Translations under genes and position numbers: made by a program
From: Phycisphaerae bacterium
GTDB taxonomy: Bacteria > Planctomycetota > Phycisphaerae > UBA1845 > PWPN01
Assembly (NCBI GenBank): GCA_016928855.1
Contig: JAFGKA010000191.1
Span: 1 to 48,992 of the forward strand
Direction of reading: 5' to 3'
DNA length: 48,992 bases
Part shown: piece after piece, positions 33,222 through 39,913 of the stretch
Layout of the letters: every line of letters begins with the position of its first letter
Position numbering within the stretch: the first letter of the stretch is position 1
Notes under the pieces: model-generated
Databases searched by the model: none
Seen by the model: only the letters and a program-made list of their open reading frames with translations
What the model was told of the DNA's origin: nothing

Positions 33222-33977
33222 ATGTCAGATGACCCACACCCTGATCCGCTGAAGATCGACGTCAACGGCGATCCCAATATGAGCATCACACCGCGTGATG
33301 TCTTCTATTGTGGAGATCAACTGGACGAATACTCGCATGGCTGCCCCGGTTTCGATGAGATTGCGCCAATACAAGACTCCCGGCACCAGGCGATAATCGC
33401 TTCGCGTGCGTTTCGTTGGCACGCCGCCCAACTGGGCGTAGCCGAGTTCCGGGAGCAATGTCACCAAGAGCACCTCATTGACACTGCGAAGAAATCCTGT
33501 CCGAGTGAGTATCTTTCGTGGCGTCATTCTGACAGCGCGGCGCCCTGGTGTGATGACGAGTTGATCGAACTCATCGCATGTCGCGAGAGCTTGGCGGAAG
33601 ACTTGGCGAGGATCGGCGCCCTCTTGGTTCGGCTTGCAGGCGGTCTGAAGGTGGAGGTGCCCGCCTTGTGCGAGTACGTGGCGCTTCCGAACGCCGTAGA
33701 TCCGTCGGGCGCGCGTCAGGAGCTTATCAGACTTGAAGCGGTGGCGCGGGCTGCTCTGACGGACGACCGGGCAACGGGAAGCACAGCAGCGGCGCGATCG
33801 GGCCCGAAGCGGCGCGGCCGCAAGCCCCGCACTAACCCGGAAGCGGATAGGCGAATTGCCGAAGCGTGGGGCACTGGAGAGTATCACAAGCACGAAGATC
33901 TGGCACAGACGCTCATAATGGGCGTCAATGACGTTAAGAAGGCGTTAGATCGGCACCGCAAACGCCACCGCAAATAA
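33222..33977 (+). CDS. Hypothetical protein with basic, HTH-like C-terminus
   Basis: A 251-residue protein of no recognised family. The N-terminal part is acidic and mixed (DDPHPDPLKIDVNGDPNMS), the middle is helical with several Cys/His residues (EFREQCHQEHLIDTAKKSC) and a leucine-rich helix (LAEDLARIGALLVRLAGGLK). A linker of Arg/Gly/Lys/Pro (GPKRRGRKPRTNP, an AT-hook-like RGRKP) leads to ADRRIAEAWGTGEYHKHEDLAQTLIMGVNDVKKALDRHRKR, which looks like a winged or resolvase-type helix-turn-helix. A DNA-binding role is therefore plausible. AAGGA at 33209-33213 supports ATG 33222; a GTG two codons upstream is less likely. It belongs to the accessory segment. Confidence 0.7.
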   Translation: MSDDPHPDPLKIDVNGDPNMSITPRDVFYCGDQLDEYSHGCPGFDEIAPIQDSRHQAIIASRAFRWHAAQLGVAEFREQCHQEHLIDTAKKSCPSEYLSWRHSDSAAPWCDDELIELIACRESLAEDLARIGALLVRLAGGLKVEVPALCEYVALPNAVDPSGARQELIRLEAVARAALTDDRATGSTAAARSGPKRRGRKPRTNPEADRRIAEAWGTGEYHKHEDLAQTLIMGVNDVKKALDRHRKRHRK

Positions 33978-34002
33978 CACGCGGAATACCTGTCAAACTC
34001 TC

Positions 34003-34108
34003 GAATTATTCCAGCGCTAATCTTCACCCCCCATCCACGGCCGTCAAACGCGGTTTTGGGGTGTCATGCGCTGAATTGTGCGCCGGAATAATTGCCTAGA
34101 ATTATTCC
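34003..34108. promoter_or_regulatory. Operator-like inverted and repeated AATTATTCC sites
   Basis: GGAATAATT (34085-34093), a 6-base spacer and AATTATTCC (34100-34108) form a perfect 9-base inverted repeat. The same half site (GAATTATTCC) occurs alone at 34003-34012. They are strikingly AT-rich in GC-rich DNA and lie 77 to 180 bases before two small HTH genes, so they are probably binding sites for one of those proteins or for a recombination directionality factor. Confidence 0.6.
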
Positions 34109-34184
34109 GTTCCATTCCGTCGCGTACGTTGTCGGTAACCGTGGCGCGGTGTCGCGGCGAAACACTGACAAGCGAGGGAACGAG

Positions 34185-34415
34185 ATGGAAACGAGACGAA
34201 CGGAAGCGACGGCAGAACTGATCGACGTGAACGCGGTGGCGGCGATGCTCGGTTGCAGCGCCCGCCACATCTGGCGGCTCGCCGAAGCCGGGCCGGATGG
34301 GTATAGCCGGATGCCCCCGCCGGTATCGCTTGGCGTGCTCAAACGGTGGCGGCGAACGGAACTGCTGGAGTGGCTCGCCCAACGCTGTCTGCCGGTGCGG
34401 AGGGCGGCGAAATGA
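34185..34415 (+). CDS. Small AlpA/excisionase-like helix-turn-helix protein
   Basis: A 76-residue DNA-binding protein. ELIDVNAVAAMLGCSARHIWRLAEAG is a MerR-like helix-turn-helix of the type in AlpA and excisionase proteins, followed by a short wing (YSRMPPPVSLGVLKRWRRTELLEWL). Such proteins act as prophage or island regulators or as recombination directionality factors. ATG 34185 gives the family length; the frame from 34092 would begin inside the operator palindrome. Its stop overlaps the next start as ATGA. The AATTATTCC sites lie directly upstream. Confidence 0.78.
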   Translation: METRRTEATAELIDVNAVAAMLGCSARHIWRLAEAGPDGYSRMPPPVSLGVLKRWRRTELLEWLAQRCLPVRRAAK

Positions 34416-34633
34416 AACCCACCGACCTGCAAACGAAGCCCAACGACCCGCCCCGACTGGCCCTGTCGCCGCGCGAGGCGGCCAAGGCGCTTTCGATCTC
34501 GGAGCGCACGCTGTGGACGATGACCAAATCGGGCCGGGTTCCGCACACCCGGATCGGCGCGCGGGTAGTCTATCCGGTTGACGCCCTGCGGCGGTGGCTC
34601 GACGAACAAGCCGCGAAGGGGGGCGCGGGATGA
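34412..34633 (+). CDS. Helix-turn-helix (excisionase-family) DNA-binding protein
   Basis: A 73-residue protein with the pattern LALSPREAAKALSISERTLWTMTKSGRVPHTRIGARVVYPVDALRRWL, in which SPREAAKALSISERTLW is the helix-turn-helix and the RIGARVVYPVDAL segment the wing of the excisionase/HTH_17 family. It is coupled to the previous HTH gene and to the following frame by ATGA overlaps. Two different small HTH proteins in tandem are typical of integrated elements. No integrase is present in the window. Confidence 0.82.
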   Translation: MKPTDLQTKPNDPPRLALSPREAAKALSISERTLWTMTKSGRVPHTRIGARVVYPVDALRRWLDEQAAKGGAG

Positions 34634-34949
34634 CCAGCGACAAGAGAACGACCCGGCGGGGGCAACCACCGGGCCGGAACGAAGAATCTGCGACTACCCC
34701 AATTCCAGCCGATCCCGGCGTCGACGGCAGCGGCGATGCACCGCAAGGGACAAGCCCCCCCTAGAGAAGGATGACTTGCCATCTTGGCACAACTGGAGTA
34801 GTGACACCGAAAACGCGGATTCTGAGGCTCGTGGCGCCCAGTCGTGCCAAGATGCGCAACTTGGCACGACTGAGCCTGATGATGGCTTGGACGACATGGA
34901 CCGGGCGGTGCTGGCGGCGCAGGCGCGCCGCGAGAATCAGCCCGGGTAA
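34630..34949 (+). pseudogene. Small accessory gene interrupted by a frameshift in a C7 tract
   Basis: The ATG at 34630 overlaps the preceding stop (ATGA) and encodes 44 residues (MTSDKRTTRRGQPPGRNEES to GDAPQGTSPP) before TAG at 34762. Adding one base to the run of seven C at 34755-34761 would continue the frame into EKDDLPSWHNWSSDTENADS and on to DMDRAVLAAQARRENQPG, ending at 34949, about 105 residues in total. The downstream frame has no start of its own. Either the tract has been miscounted or the gene is really shifted or slippage-prone. No family is recognised; the product would be acidic and disordered. Confidence 0.5.
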
Positions 34950-34950
34950 C

Positions 34951-34979
34951 TTGACAAAGCGCCTACAATGGCGTATATT
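34951..34979 (+). promoter_or_regulatory. Near-consensus sigma70 promoter of the toxin-antitoxin pair
   Basis: TTGACA (34951-34956), a 17-base spacer and TATATT (34974-34979). The expected transcription start, about 34986, lies only some six bases before the ATG at 34992, so the transcript would be nearly leaderless and the GAGG at 34981-34984 would not be included. Confidence 0.7.
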
Positions 34980-34991
34980 TGAGGATGAACG

Positions 34992-35285
34992 ATGACTGCG
35001 GCATCGCGCAAAGCGTTGAAGGCTGTCCGCCGGTGTGTGAAGGCCGGGCGTTTTCGTTTGGCGCTGCACTTCACCGAGCGGATGGACGAACGGGGGCTGT
35101 TCTGGCCCGACGTGCTCGCGATTCTGGACGCCCCGGCCGACGTTCGCGACGGCGGGCCCGAGCAGTGGGGGCGCCCGAAGTGGATCATCACGGGGCAGGC
35201 AGCCGATGGCGATGCCCTGGAACTGGTGTGCGTGCTGGACACCGACGAACGCGGGAAGCTGACCGTGTTCGTCACGATGTATTGA
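34992..35285 (+). CDS. DUF4258 protein, probable toxin
   Basis: A 97-residue protein with a basic N-terminus (TAASRKALKAVRRCVKAG) and the core LALHFTERMDERGLFWPDVLAILDAP, KWIITGQAADGDALELVCVL, LTVFVTMY. This matches the DUF4258 family, small RNase-fold proteins (related in fold to MqsR and BrnT toxins) usually paired with an antitoxin. It is followed after 8 bases by an XRE-type gene, the reverse order typical of HigBA and MqsRA pairs. GAGG seven bases upstream could act as a ribosome site if transcription starts further upstream; otherwise see the promoter at 34951. RNase activity is inference from the family. Confidence 0.75.
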   Translation: MTAASRKALKAVRRCVKAGRFRLALHFTERMDERGLFWPDVLAILDAPADVRDGGPEQWGRPKWIITGQAADGDALELVCVLDTDERGKLTVFVTMY

Positions 35286-35293
35286 GGTGAGGT

Positions 35294-35722
35294 ATGGCAG
35301 CGACGGTGAAGAAGCGAACGCGACGCGGCCGCAAGCCTGCGGCGGCGCTGTCGCGCCCGGACTTCCCGTACACGATGCGGCTGCCCGATGGCCGGACGGT
35401 ATGCATCGAAGTGCCCGGCCGGTGGGTGACCGCCGACCGCGACGGCACGCCCGCGTTTGAGCCCGACGGCGTGGCGTTTCTGGACCGCGTGCGGGCGCTG
35501 TTCCTGTCGGCACTGGATCGGCCGCCGAGTCCCGGCTACATCACGCGCCTGCGCGAAGGGCTGGCTCTGACGCAACGGGCGTTCGGCGAGCGCGTCGGCG
35601 TGGACAAGATGACCGTATCGCGATGGGAGCGCGGAGCGATGCGCCCGAGCGACGAAGCTTTGCGGGCGATCGAGAAGCTGCGCAAGGGTGCGGTTCGAAG
35701 GGGCGTGGCGATTTCCGTTTGA
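35294..35722 (+). CDS. XRE-family helix-turn-helix protein, probable antitoxin
   Basis: A 142-residue protein. It has a basic N-terminal tail (VKKRTRRGRKPAAAL), a small beta-rich region (YTMRLPDGRTVCIEVPGRWVTADRDG) and a C-terminal HTH: GYITRLREGLALTQRAFGERVGVDKMTVSRWERGAMRPSDEAL, the canonical Cro/CI type. The arrangement with a C-terminal HTH following a small toxin-binding domain resembles MqsA- and HigA-like antitoxins. GAGGTGA just after the toxin stop provides translation. It likely represses the promoter at 34951, as antitoxins of this type usually do. It is the last gene before tRNA-Arg, 69 bases away. Confidence 0.8.
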   Translation: MAATVKKRTRRGRKPAAALSRPDFPYTMRLPDGRTVCIEVPGRWVTADRDGTPAFEPDGVAFLDRVRALFLSALDRPPSPGYITRLREGLALTQRAFGERVGVDKMTVSRWERGAMRPSDEALRAIEKLRKGAVRRGVAISV

Positions 35723-35791
35723 ACTGGATCTCCTGCCCGATCTGACCCCGAACGAGCACCAGCACGCGGCGGACACGGCAAAGAACGAAAC

Positions 35792-35865
35792 CGCGCCCGG
35801 CAGGACTCGAACCTGCGACTTCCGGTTTAGGAAACCGGCGCTCTATCCTACTGAGCTACGGGCGC
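35792..35865 (-). tRNA. tRNA-Arg (CCU anticodon)
   Basis: Read on the minus strand, the 74 bases fold as a full cloverleaf. The acceptor is GCGCCCG/CGGGCGC, the D-arm has TAGCTCAGTAGGATAGAGC, the anticodon stem CCGGT/ACCGG carries loop TTCCTAA (anticodon CCT, at 35829-35831), and the T-arm is GCAGG-TTCGAGT-CCTGC. The CCA end is not encoded. Its 3' end points toward the toxin-antitoxin and excisionase-like genes, the usual orientation for an integration site, but no duplicated 3' end was found elsewhere in the window. Confidence 0.95.
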
Positions 35866-36200
35866 ACAATGAGCGTTGGCTGCGCATACCGTACCGCAAA
35901 GGCCCGATCGGTTCAATCGGGCACGAAATAGCCAGAAGCCAGAAGGCAGAAGCAGAGGGAGAAGAAGAAGGCAGAAGGCAGGAGCACAGGAAGACACTGG
36001 TGGACGAGCCGCCAGTGGCACCCGTGCGGAGACGAAGGACGCCGGGATTTGAGGCGTGCGGGCGGTTTGATGGGAGCGTCTTGTACGGCATTCCATCGTC
36101 GAGACCGCCCGACTCATTGAAGATTGCTGATTTGCGATTGCTGATTGGAAATCACAGATCAACAATCCACAATCTGCAATATGGGATGTGCCCCCCGGGC
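35866..36200. other. Gene-free low-complexity region
   Basis: About 335 bases between tRNA-Arg and the DUF4091 gene. It includes a purine-rich stretch of AGAAGGCAG-type units near 35935-36000, the 13-mer CCAGTGGCACCCG at 36012-36024 that also follows the palindromes near 41651 and 47567 (with small changes), and two copies of GATTGCTGATT (36122-36132 and 36136-36146). No gene is supported. Confidence 0.5.
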
Positions 36201-39074
36201 TCACCTCGGCAGGTGCAGGTTGCCGAGCGTTGCCGGGCTGTAGACGTTCCAGCGGGCGGCGGACCAGGTGGAGTACTCACCGAGGCCGTGGTGCAGCCGC
36301 GCGAAGTTGATGCCCCACCAGCGATGTTGTTTGACGTCGCGGCCGAACGAGGAGAAGGCCAGCCGAACCTCGACAAACCAGCGGTCGCTTTGCGGATCGG
36401 CGTCGATGCCCACCGCCACCTCCGCCGGCCAGCGCTCGTACGGCCCGATCGGCGGATCGCACGCGATGCCGCGCCCGGTCACGATCGCGCCGTTGGCCTT
36501 GACCACGACGTGATACAGATCACCCGGCCCCGTCGCCGCCGCGCCCGGATCGAGCACGATCTCGACTAAGTCCTCGCCGACCGGCGTCATGCCCTCGTAG
36601 CGCACGAAGTTCGTCTGCGTCACCGCCCGCGAGCCGGCGCCGTGCGCCGCAGCGTTGAACGCAAGGTACAGCGCTTCATCATCGCAGGCGACAAATGCCA
36701 GCGTCGCCGCCAACGGCCGGTCCGGCTCATCCGTGCCACGCTTTGGCACATCCTGCGCGCCGACCAGCACAAAATCGCCCGCCACGTTGTCGAAACCGGG
36801 CAGCCAGTCGTCCAGCCTGCCGTCGATCGTCAACGGCCGCGCGACCCGCTGGGCCGTCAGCACCGCGACCCGCGCCGGCACGTCGATCTGCAGGTTCGGC
36901 GGATCCGACAGCGTGATCGGCAGCGGCATGACGCCGGTACTGCTCGGAATATCAAGATAGCCTTGTGCGAGGCGCATCGTCAGCATCCGCCGCGCCAATT
37001 GCCCCGGCGGTACCTCGAACCGCGGTGCCTTGTCGGCCAGCTCCCACCCGGCCGGCAGTGGCGAGCATTCCACCACGGCCCGGGCCGCATGCGAGGTCTG
37101 ATTCAACATCGCCACGTTCGCCTCGACCCGTACAGTCTCGGCGGCCCCCGGCTCTGGCCGGATACGCACGCCGTCAACCCAGCCGCGCACAAGCCGCGTG
37201 CCAAGCAGGAACCGCTGCCACTCCAGGCGTCGGCGGAACTGCTCAAAGCCCTCGGCGGACTCACCCGCCGCGACCCGCAGCAGCTCGGCTGCCAGGAGTT
37301 CACGCCCCAGCCGCCACATCGCCGGATCCTGGACCCACCCGTAGGCACGCCCGTCGAGGTGATGCTCACCGAACGCCGCCGTGCCGCCGAAGGCAAACAG
37401 CGCCTCGGCCACGAGATCGGCTACCGCCGGCCGGTCCTGCTGGCGAAGGAGCCAGAGATACTCGGCGTCCTGCAGGCCCCGCCGCAGGTGCTTCAGCCGC
37501 ACCGACGGAACCGGAGCATCGAGGCCGAACGCCTCGCCGGGGTAGATCAGCCACCGGCTCGTCGCAGTCGCTTGGTCGGCGATGGAATCGCCCGCGGCTT
37601 CGGCGGGCCAGTCGGCGGCGCCGGTCAGCCAGGTAGCGGCCACATCCCAGCGGGCGGCCTGCCAGCCAATACTGCGAACGTCGATCGGCGGCGATACCAG
37701 TGCTGTCGAGCCGCTGTAGGGCGGCTGATCCGGTTGCCACCAGACCTGTGCCGACGCCTGCCGTAATGCTGGAATTGTGGCGGCATCGACAAACCGGGCC
37801 GGCGGGCACCAGCTCCCAGGTAGAGGCCGTGGATCGACAAACGGGTGACCGAACCAGCCAAACGGCTCCATCGACTGCGGCGGCAGGCCGCACCAGAGCC
37901 GTGGCGCCATCGGATCAACGGCCCGAAACAGCTCGGCGACCGCTCGGAATGCCGCATGTTCGTCGCCGCGCTGGGCCTGCGACGCGAACAGCGGCACAAA
38001 CGACCGGTCCAGCCAGCCTTGCTGCCGAAAGTGGGCTACGCAGGCGGCGGTCGTCGCCCTGACGGCTTCGGCGTACCGGTCCGAGCCTACGCCACCGTAG
38101 GCCAACGGTGTGGGATAGCGGTCGTCCACCGGCAGCGTCCAGACCGGCAACGCCACCCGATCGTCGAACGTGCTGCCATCGAGATAGCCCGCCACAGCGG
38201 CATCGTAGTCCGCCCAGTCCAGTTCGCCCTCGGCCGAGCCGAGCCGACGGTTGGGCCGCAGATCGGTCAGGATTCCGTGGCATCGATGCGCGTGAAGCAG
38301 CCGAAATGTCGCATCCAGCACGCCCAACGCCGCCGGGCGCAGGGGATCGTCCGCCGCGAGCCGATGGGGACGGTAGGGCTCGCCATCCCGCTTCAGGTGA
38401 TGCGCGACGAGCGTGGACCATTCCAGTGGCGCCAGCGCGACCATGTGCGGTGCGGCCGGCAGCGCGAACGGCCAGACCTCGATCGCGATCGTAACTTCTT
38501 CTGCCGCAGTGGATTCGGTCTCGGCGCGCAGCCGGCCGGTGTACGTGCCGGCGGCCGTACCGGGCCGAACATACCAGTCTACCCAGAATGCCGTGTTTCG
38601 CACCGGATGCAGTTCAGCCGGTAACGCCGTGCTGCCTGCGACAATGGGCACGAGCACATCCGGGTATTCACGCACCTCGCGCCGGTTGGGCGTGCGCTGA
38701 AGGTACCAGGCTGGATAGGCGTCGATACGCACCGGCAGCGCGCGGTACAGCGTTGCGTCGTCGGCCGGGATTGTGCCCGCTGGGCCGGTCAGGTCGGTAA
38801 CCGTAAGCTGGACAACGCGGTCGGAGGCGGCTCCACGCAGGACAACCTGAAACGCCACGGTTTCGTTCACCGCGGCGCGCAGGGAAACGGTCGATCGCGA
38901 TGCGCTATAGACGTCGTTTTCCGGTTGGACAAGCGTATCCGGGAAGATAGGCAACTCTGGTTCGGCAATGGAAATCTCCAACGTGCCCGGTTGCGACCAT
39001 TCACAGCCCGCGAGTATCAGGAGAAATCCACTCAGCAGTATTGTAAAGGCTGAACAATTCCGTCCGAAAACCAT
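36201..39074 (-). CDS. Lipoprotein with DUF4091 glycosidase-like domain and C-terminal CBM9-like domain
   Basis: Exported lipoprotein of 957 residues; the signal peptide ends in LILAGC (Cys24). The N-terminal beta-sandwich (about 40-210: VYSASRSTVSLRAAVNETVAFQVVL, GRLRAETESTAAEEVTIAIEVW) and following barrel match the DUF4091/GH123-like arrangement, with its characteristic ending HLRRGLQDAEYLWLLRQ near 540-560. The last ~200 residues (RPLTIDGRLDDWLPGF, ALYLAFNAAAHG, WFVEVRLAFSSFG, WGINFARLHHGLGEYSTW) form a family-9-type carbohydrate-binding domain. GH123 members cleave N-acetylgalactosaminides, but DUF4091 proteins as a group are largely uncharacterised. ATG 39074 has only a weak ribosome site. 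It is transcribed alone and is probably part of extracellular glycan binding or breakdown. Confidence 0.82.
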   Translation of the reverse strand: MVFGRNCSAFTILLSGFLLILAGCEWSQPGTLEISIAEPELPIFPDTLVQPENDVYSASRSTVSLRAAVNETVAFQVVLRGAASDRVVQLTVTDLTGPAGTIPADDATLYRALPVRIDAYPAWYLQRTPNRREVREYPDVLVPIVAGSTALPAELHPVRNTAFWVDWYVRPGTAAGTYTGRLRAETESTAAEEVTIAIEVWPFALPAAPHMVALAPLEWSTLVAHHLKRDGEPYRPHRLAADDPLRPAALGVLDATFRLLHAHRCHGILTDLRPNRRLGSAEGELDWADYDAAVAGYLDGSTFDDRVALPVWTLPVDDRYPTPLAYGGVGSDRYAEAVRATTAACVAHFRQQGWLDRSFVPLFASQAQRGDEHAAFRAVAELFRAVDPMAPRLWCGLPPQSMEPFGWFGHPFVDPRPLPGSWCPPARFVDAATIPALRQASAQVWWQPDQPPYSGSTALVSPPIDVRSIGWQAARWDVAATWLTGAADWPAEAAGDSIADQATATSRWLIYPGEAFGLDAPVPSVRLKHLRRGLQDAEYLWLLRQQDRPAVADLVAEALFAFGGTAAFGEHHLDGRAYGWVQDPAMWRLGRELLAAELLRVAAGESAEGFEQFRRRLEWQRFLLGTRLVRGWVDGVRIRPEPGAAETVRVEANVAMLNQTSHAARAVVECSPLPAGWELADKAPRFEVPPGQLARRMLTMRLAQGYLDIPSSTGVMPLPITLSDPPNLQIDVPARVAVLTAQRVARPLTIDGRLDDWLPGFDNVAGDFVLVGAQDVPKRGTDEPDRPLAATLAFVACDDEALYLAFNAAAHGAGSRAVTQTNFVRYEGMTPVGEDLVEIVLDPGAAATGPGDLYHVVVKANGAIVTGRGIACDPPIGPYERWPAEVAVGIDADPQSDRWFVEVRLAFSSFGRDVKQHRWWGINFARLHHGLGEYSTWSAARWNVYSPATLGNLHLPR

Positions 39075-39509
39075 AGGATTCTCTTATCAGGGAAGGACTT
39101 ACGGAAACGGCAGGTTTTCGCCCCGTTGTGGAGTGGAATCTGCCGAAATCGATTCAGGTCGCCGCGCCGTTCTGCCGACAACATTCGCGGCAAGACTATA
39201 CGAGTTTCTCCCGTTCTCGGCCAGCGTGCCGAGCGGCACTTGCGGGGGGGAGACGAACAACGTCGCGTGGCCGGAGGAGTGCGTTGTGTTGGAGGCTGCC
39301 ACGCGTCGGACACGTCCTGCGAAAGATTACTGGTGGCGGCGCCGGTGCCTGAGGTCGAAAAGCGCGTCGCATCGCCCCAGATTTTCGATTTTTTTGAACT
39401 CTTCGGTGGCCGGGTTTGCACCCGCGCCTAGAATGAGTGCGGAAAGGGCCGAGGGTAACCGTACGAGGTCTGCGTGCAGGATGTCTCGTGTCACGCAGGA
39501 GGCTGGCCA
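39075..39509. other. Gene-free divergent region
   Basis: About 435 bases between the DUF4091 lipoprotein (minus) and the CBM48 gene (plus). Several short frames overlap here but none shows family features or a ribosome site. It should hold both promoters; none was recognised with confidence. Confidence 0.45.
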
Positions 39510-39809
39510 ATGACGATTACGCATGATGACGGGTCGGTGGAATTCCGGTTTTATCGTCCGGGTGCCCAGAGTGTAACGCTTGCCGGTGATTTCAACGGCT
39601 GGCAACATGCGTGTTTCCCCATGAAACGCTGCTCGGACGGCTGGTGGTCGTATCGGTTCCAGTTGGGTGCGGGCACGTATCAATTCAAGTATTGTGCGGA
39701 TGGCGAGTGGTATCTCGACTACGCCGCGTTCGGGCTCGAACGCAGTCCGTACGGCTGGAACTCAGTCGTATGCATCGAGCCGCCCAAGCACGCCATTCAA
39801 GCCGCGTAA
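39510..39809 (+). CDS. Standalone glycogen-binding (CBM48/AMPK-beta-like) domain protein
   Basis: A 99-residue cytoplasmic protein that is a single E-set carbohydrate-binding domain: VEFRFYRPGAQSVTLAGDFNGW, WWSYRFQLGAGTYQFKYCADGEWYLD. The GDFNGW and the aromatic residues W/Y/W are the glycogen-contacting positions in AMPK-beta and CBM48 domains. AGGAGG at 39497-39502 supports the ATG at 39510 rather than the upstream start at 39474. No catalytic domain is attached and no glycogen enzyme is adjacent. It may act as a regulatory glycogen or alpha-glucan adaptor for an enzyme encoded elsewhere. Confidence 0.85.
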   Translation: MTITHDDGSVEFRFYRPGAQSVTLAGDFNGWQHACFPMKRCSDGWWSYRFQLGAGTYQFKYCADGEWYLDYAAFGLERSPYGWNSVVCIEPPKHAIQAA

Positions 39810-39828
39810 TGTGATACCGGGTTGGTTA

Positions 39829-39869
39829 ATGCGGCCGGTTTCCGGCCGCATGGGGTATGTTCCCCATGC
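39829..39869. terminator. Two overlapping hairpins between convergent genes
   Basis: ATGCGGCCGG-TTT-CCGGCCGCAT (39829-39851) is a perfect 10-base stem. GCATGGGG-TATGTT-CCCCATGC (39848-39869) is a perfect 8-base stem that shares GCAT with the first, so the two are mutually exclusive at their junction. They lie between converging stops at 39809 and 39914. No T-tract follows; a bidirectional termination or repeat role is inferred. Confidence 0.5.
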
Positions 39870-39913
39870 GCAACGAAACGAGCGGTCAAGGCCGCCTGTT
39901 GCGGTGAGCGTGT

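Noticed and set aside
35792-35865. Second attachment-site copy of the tRNA-Arg 3' end
   Set aside because: No matching direct repeat was seen elsewhere in the window, so island boundaries are not claimed.
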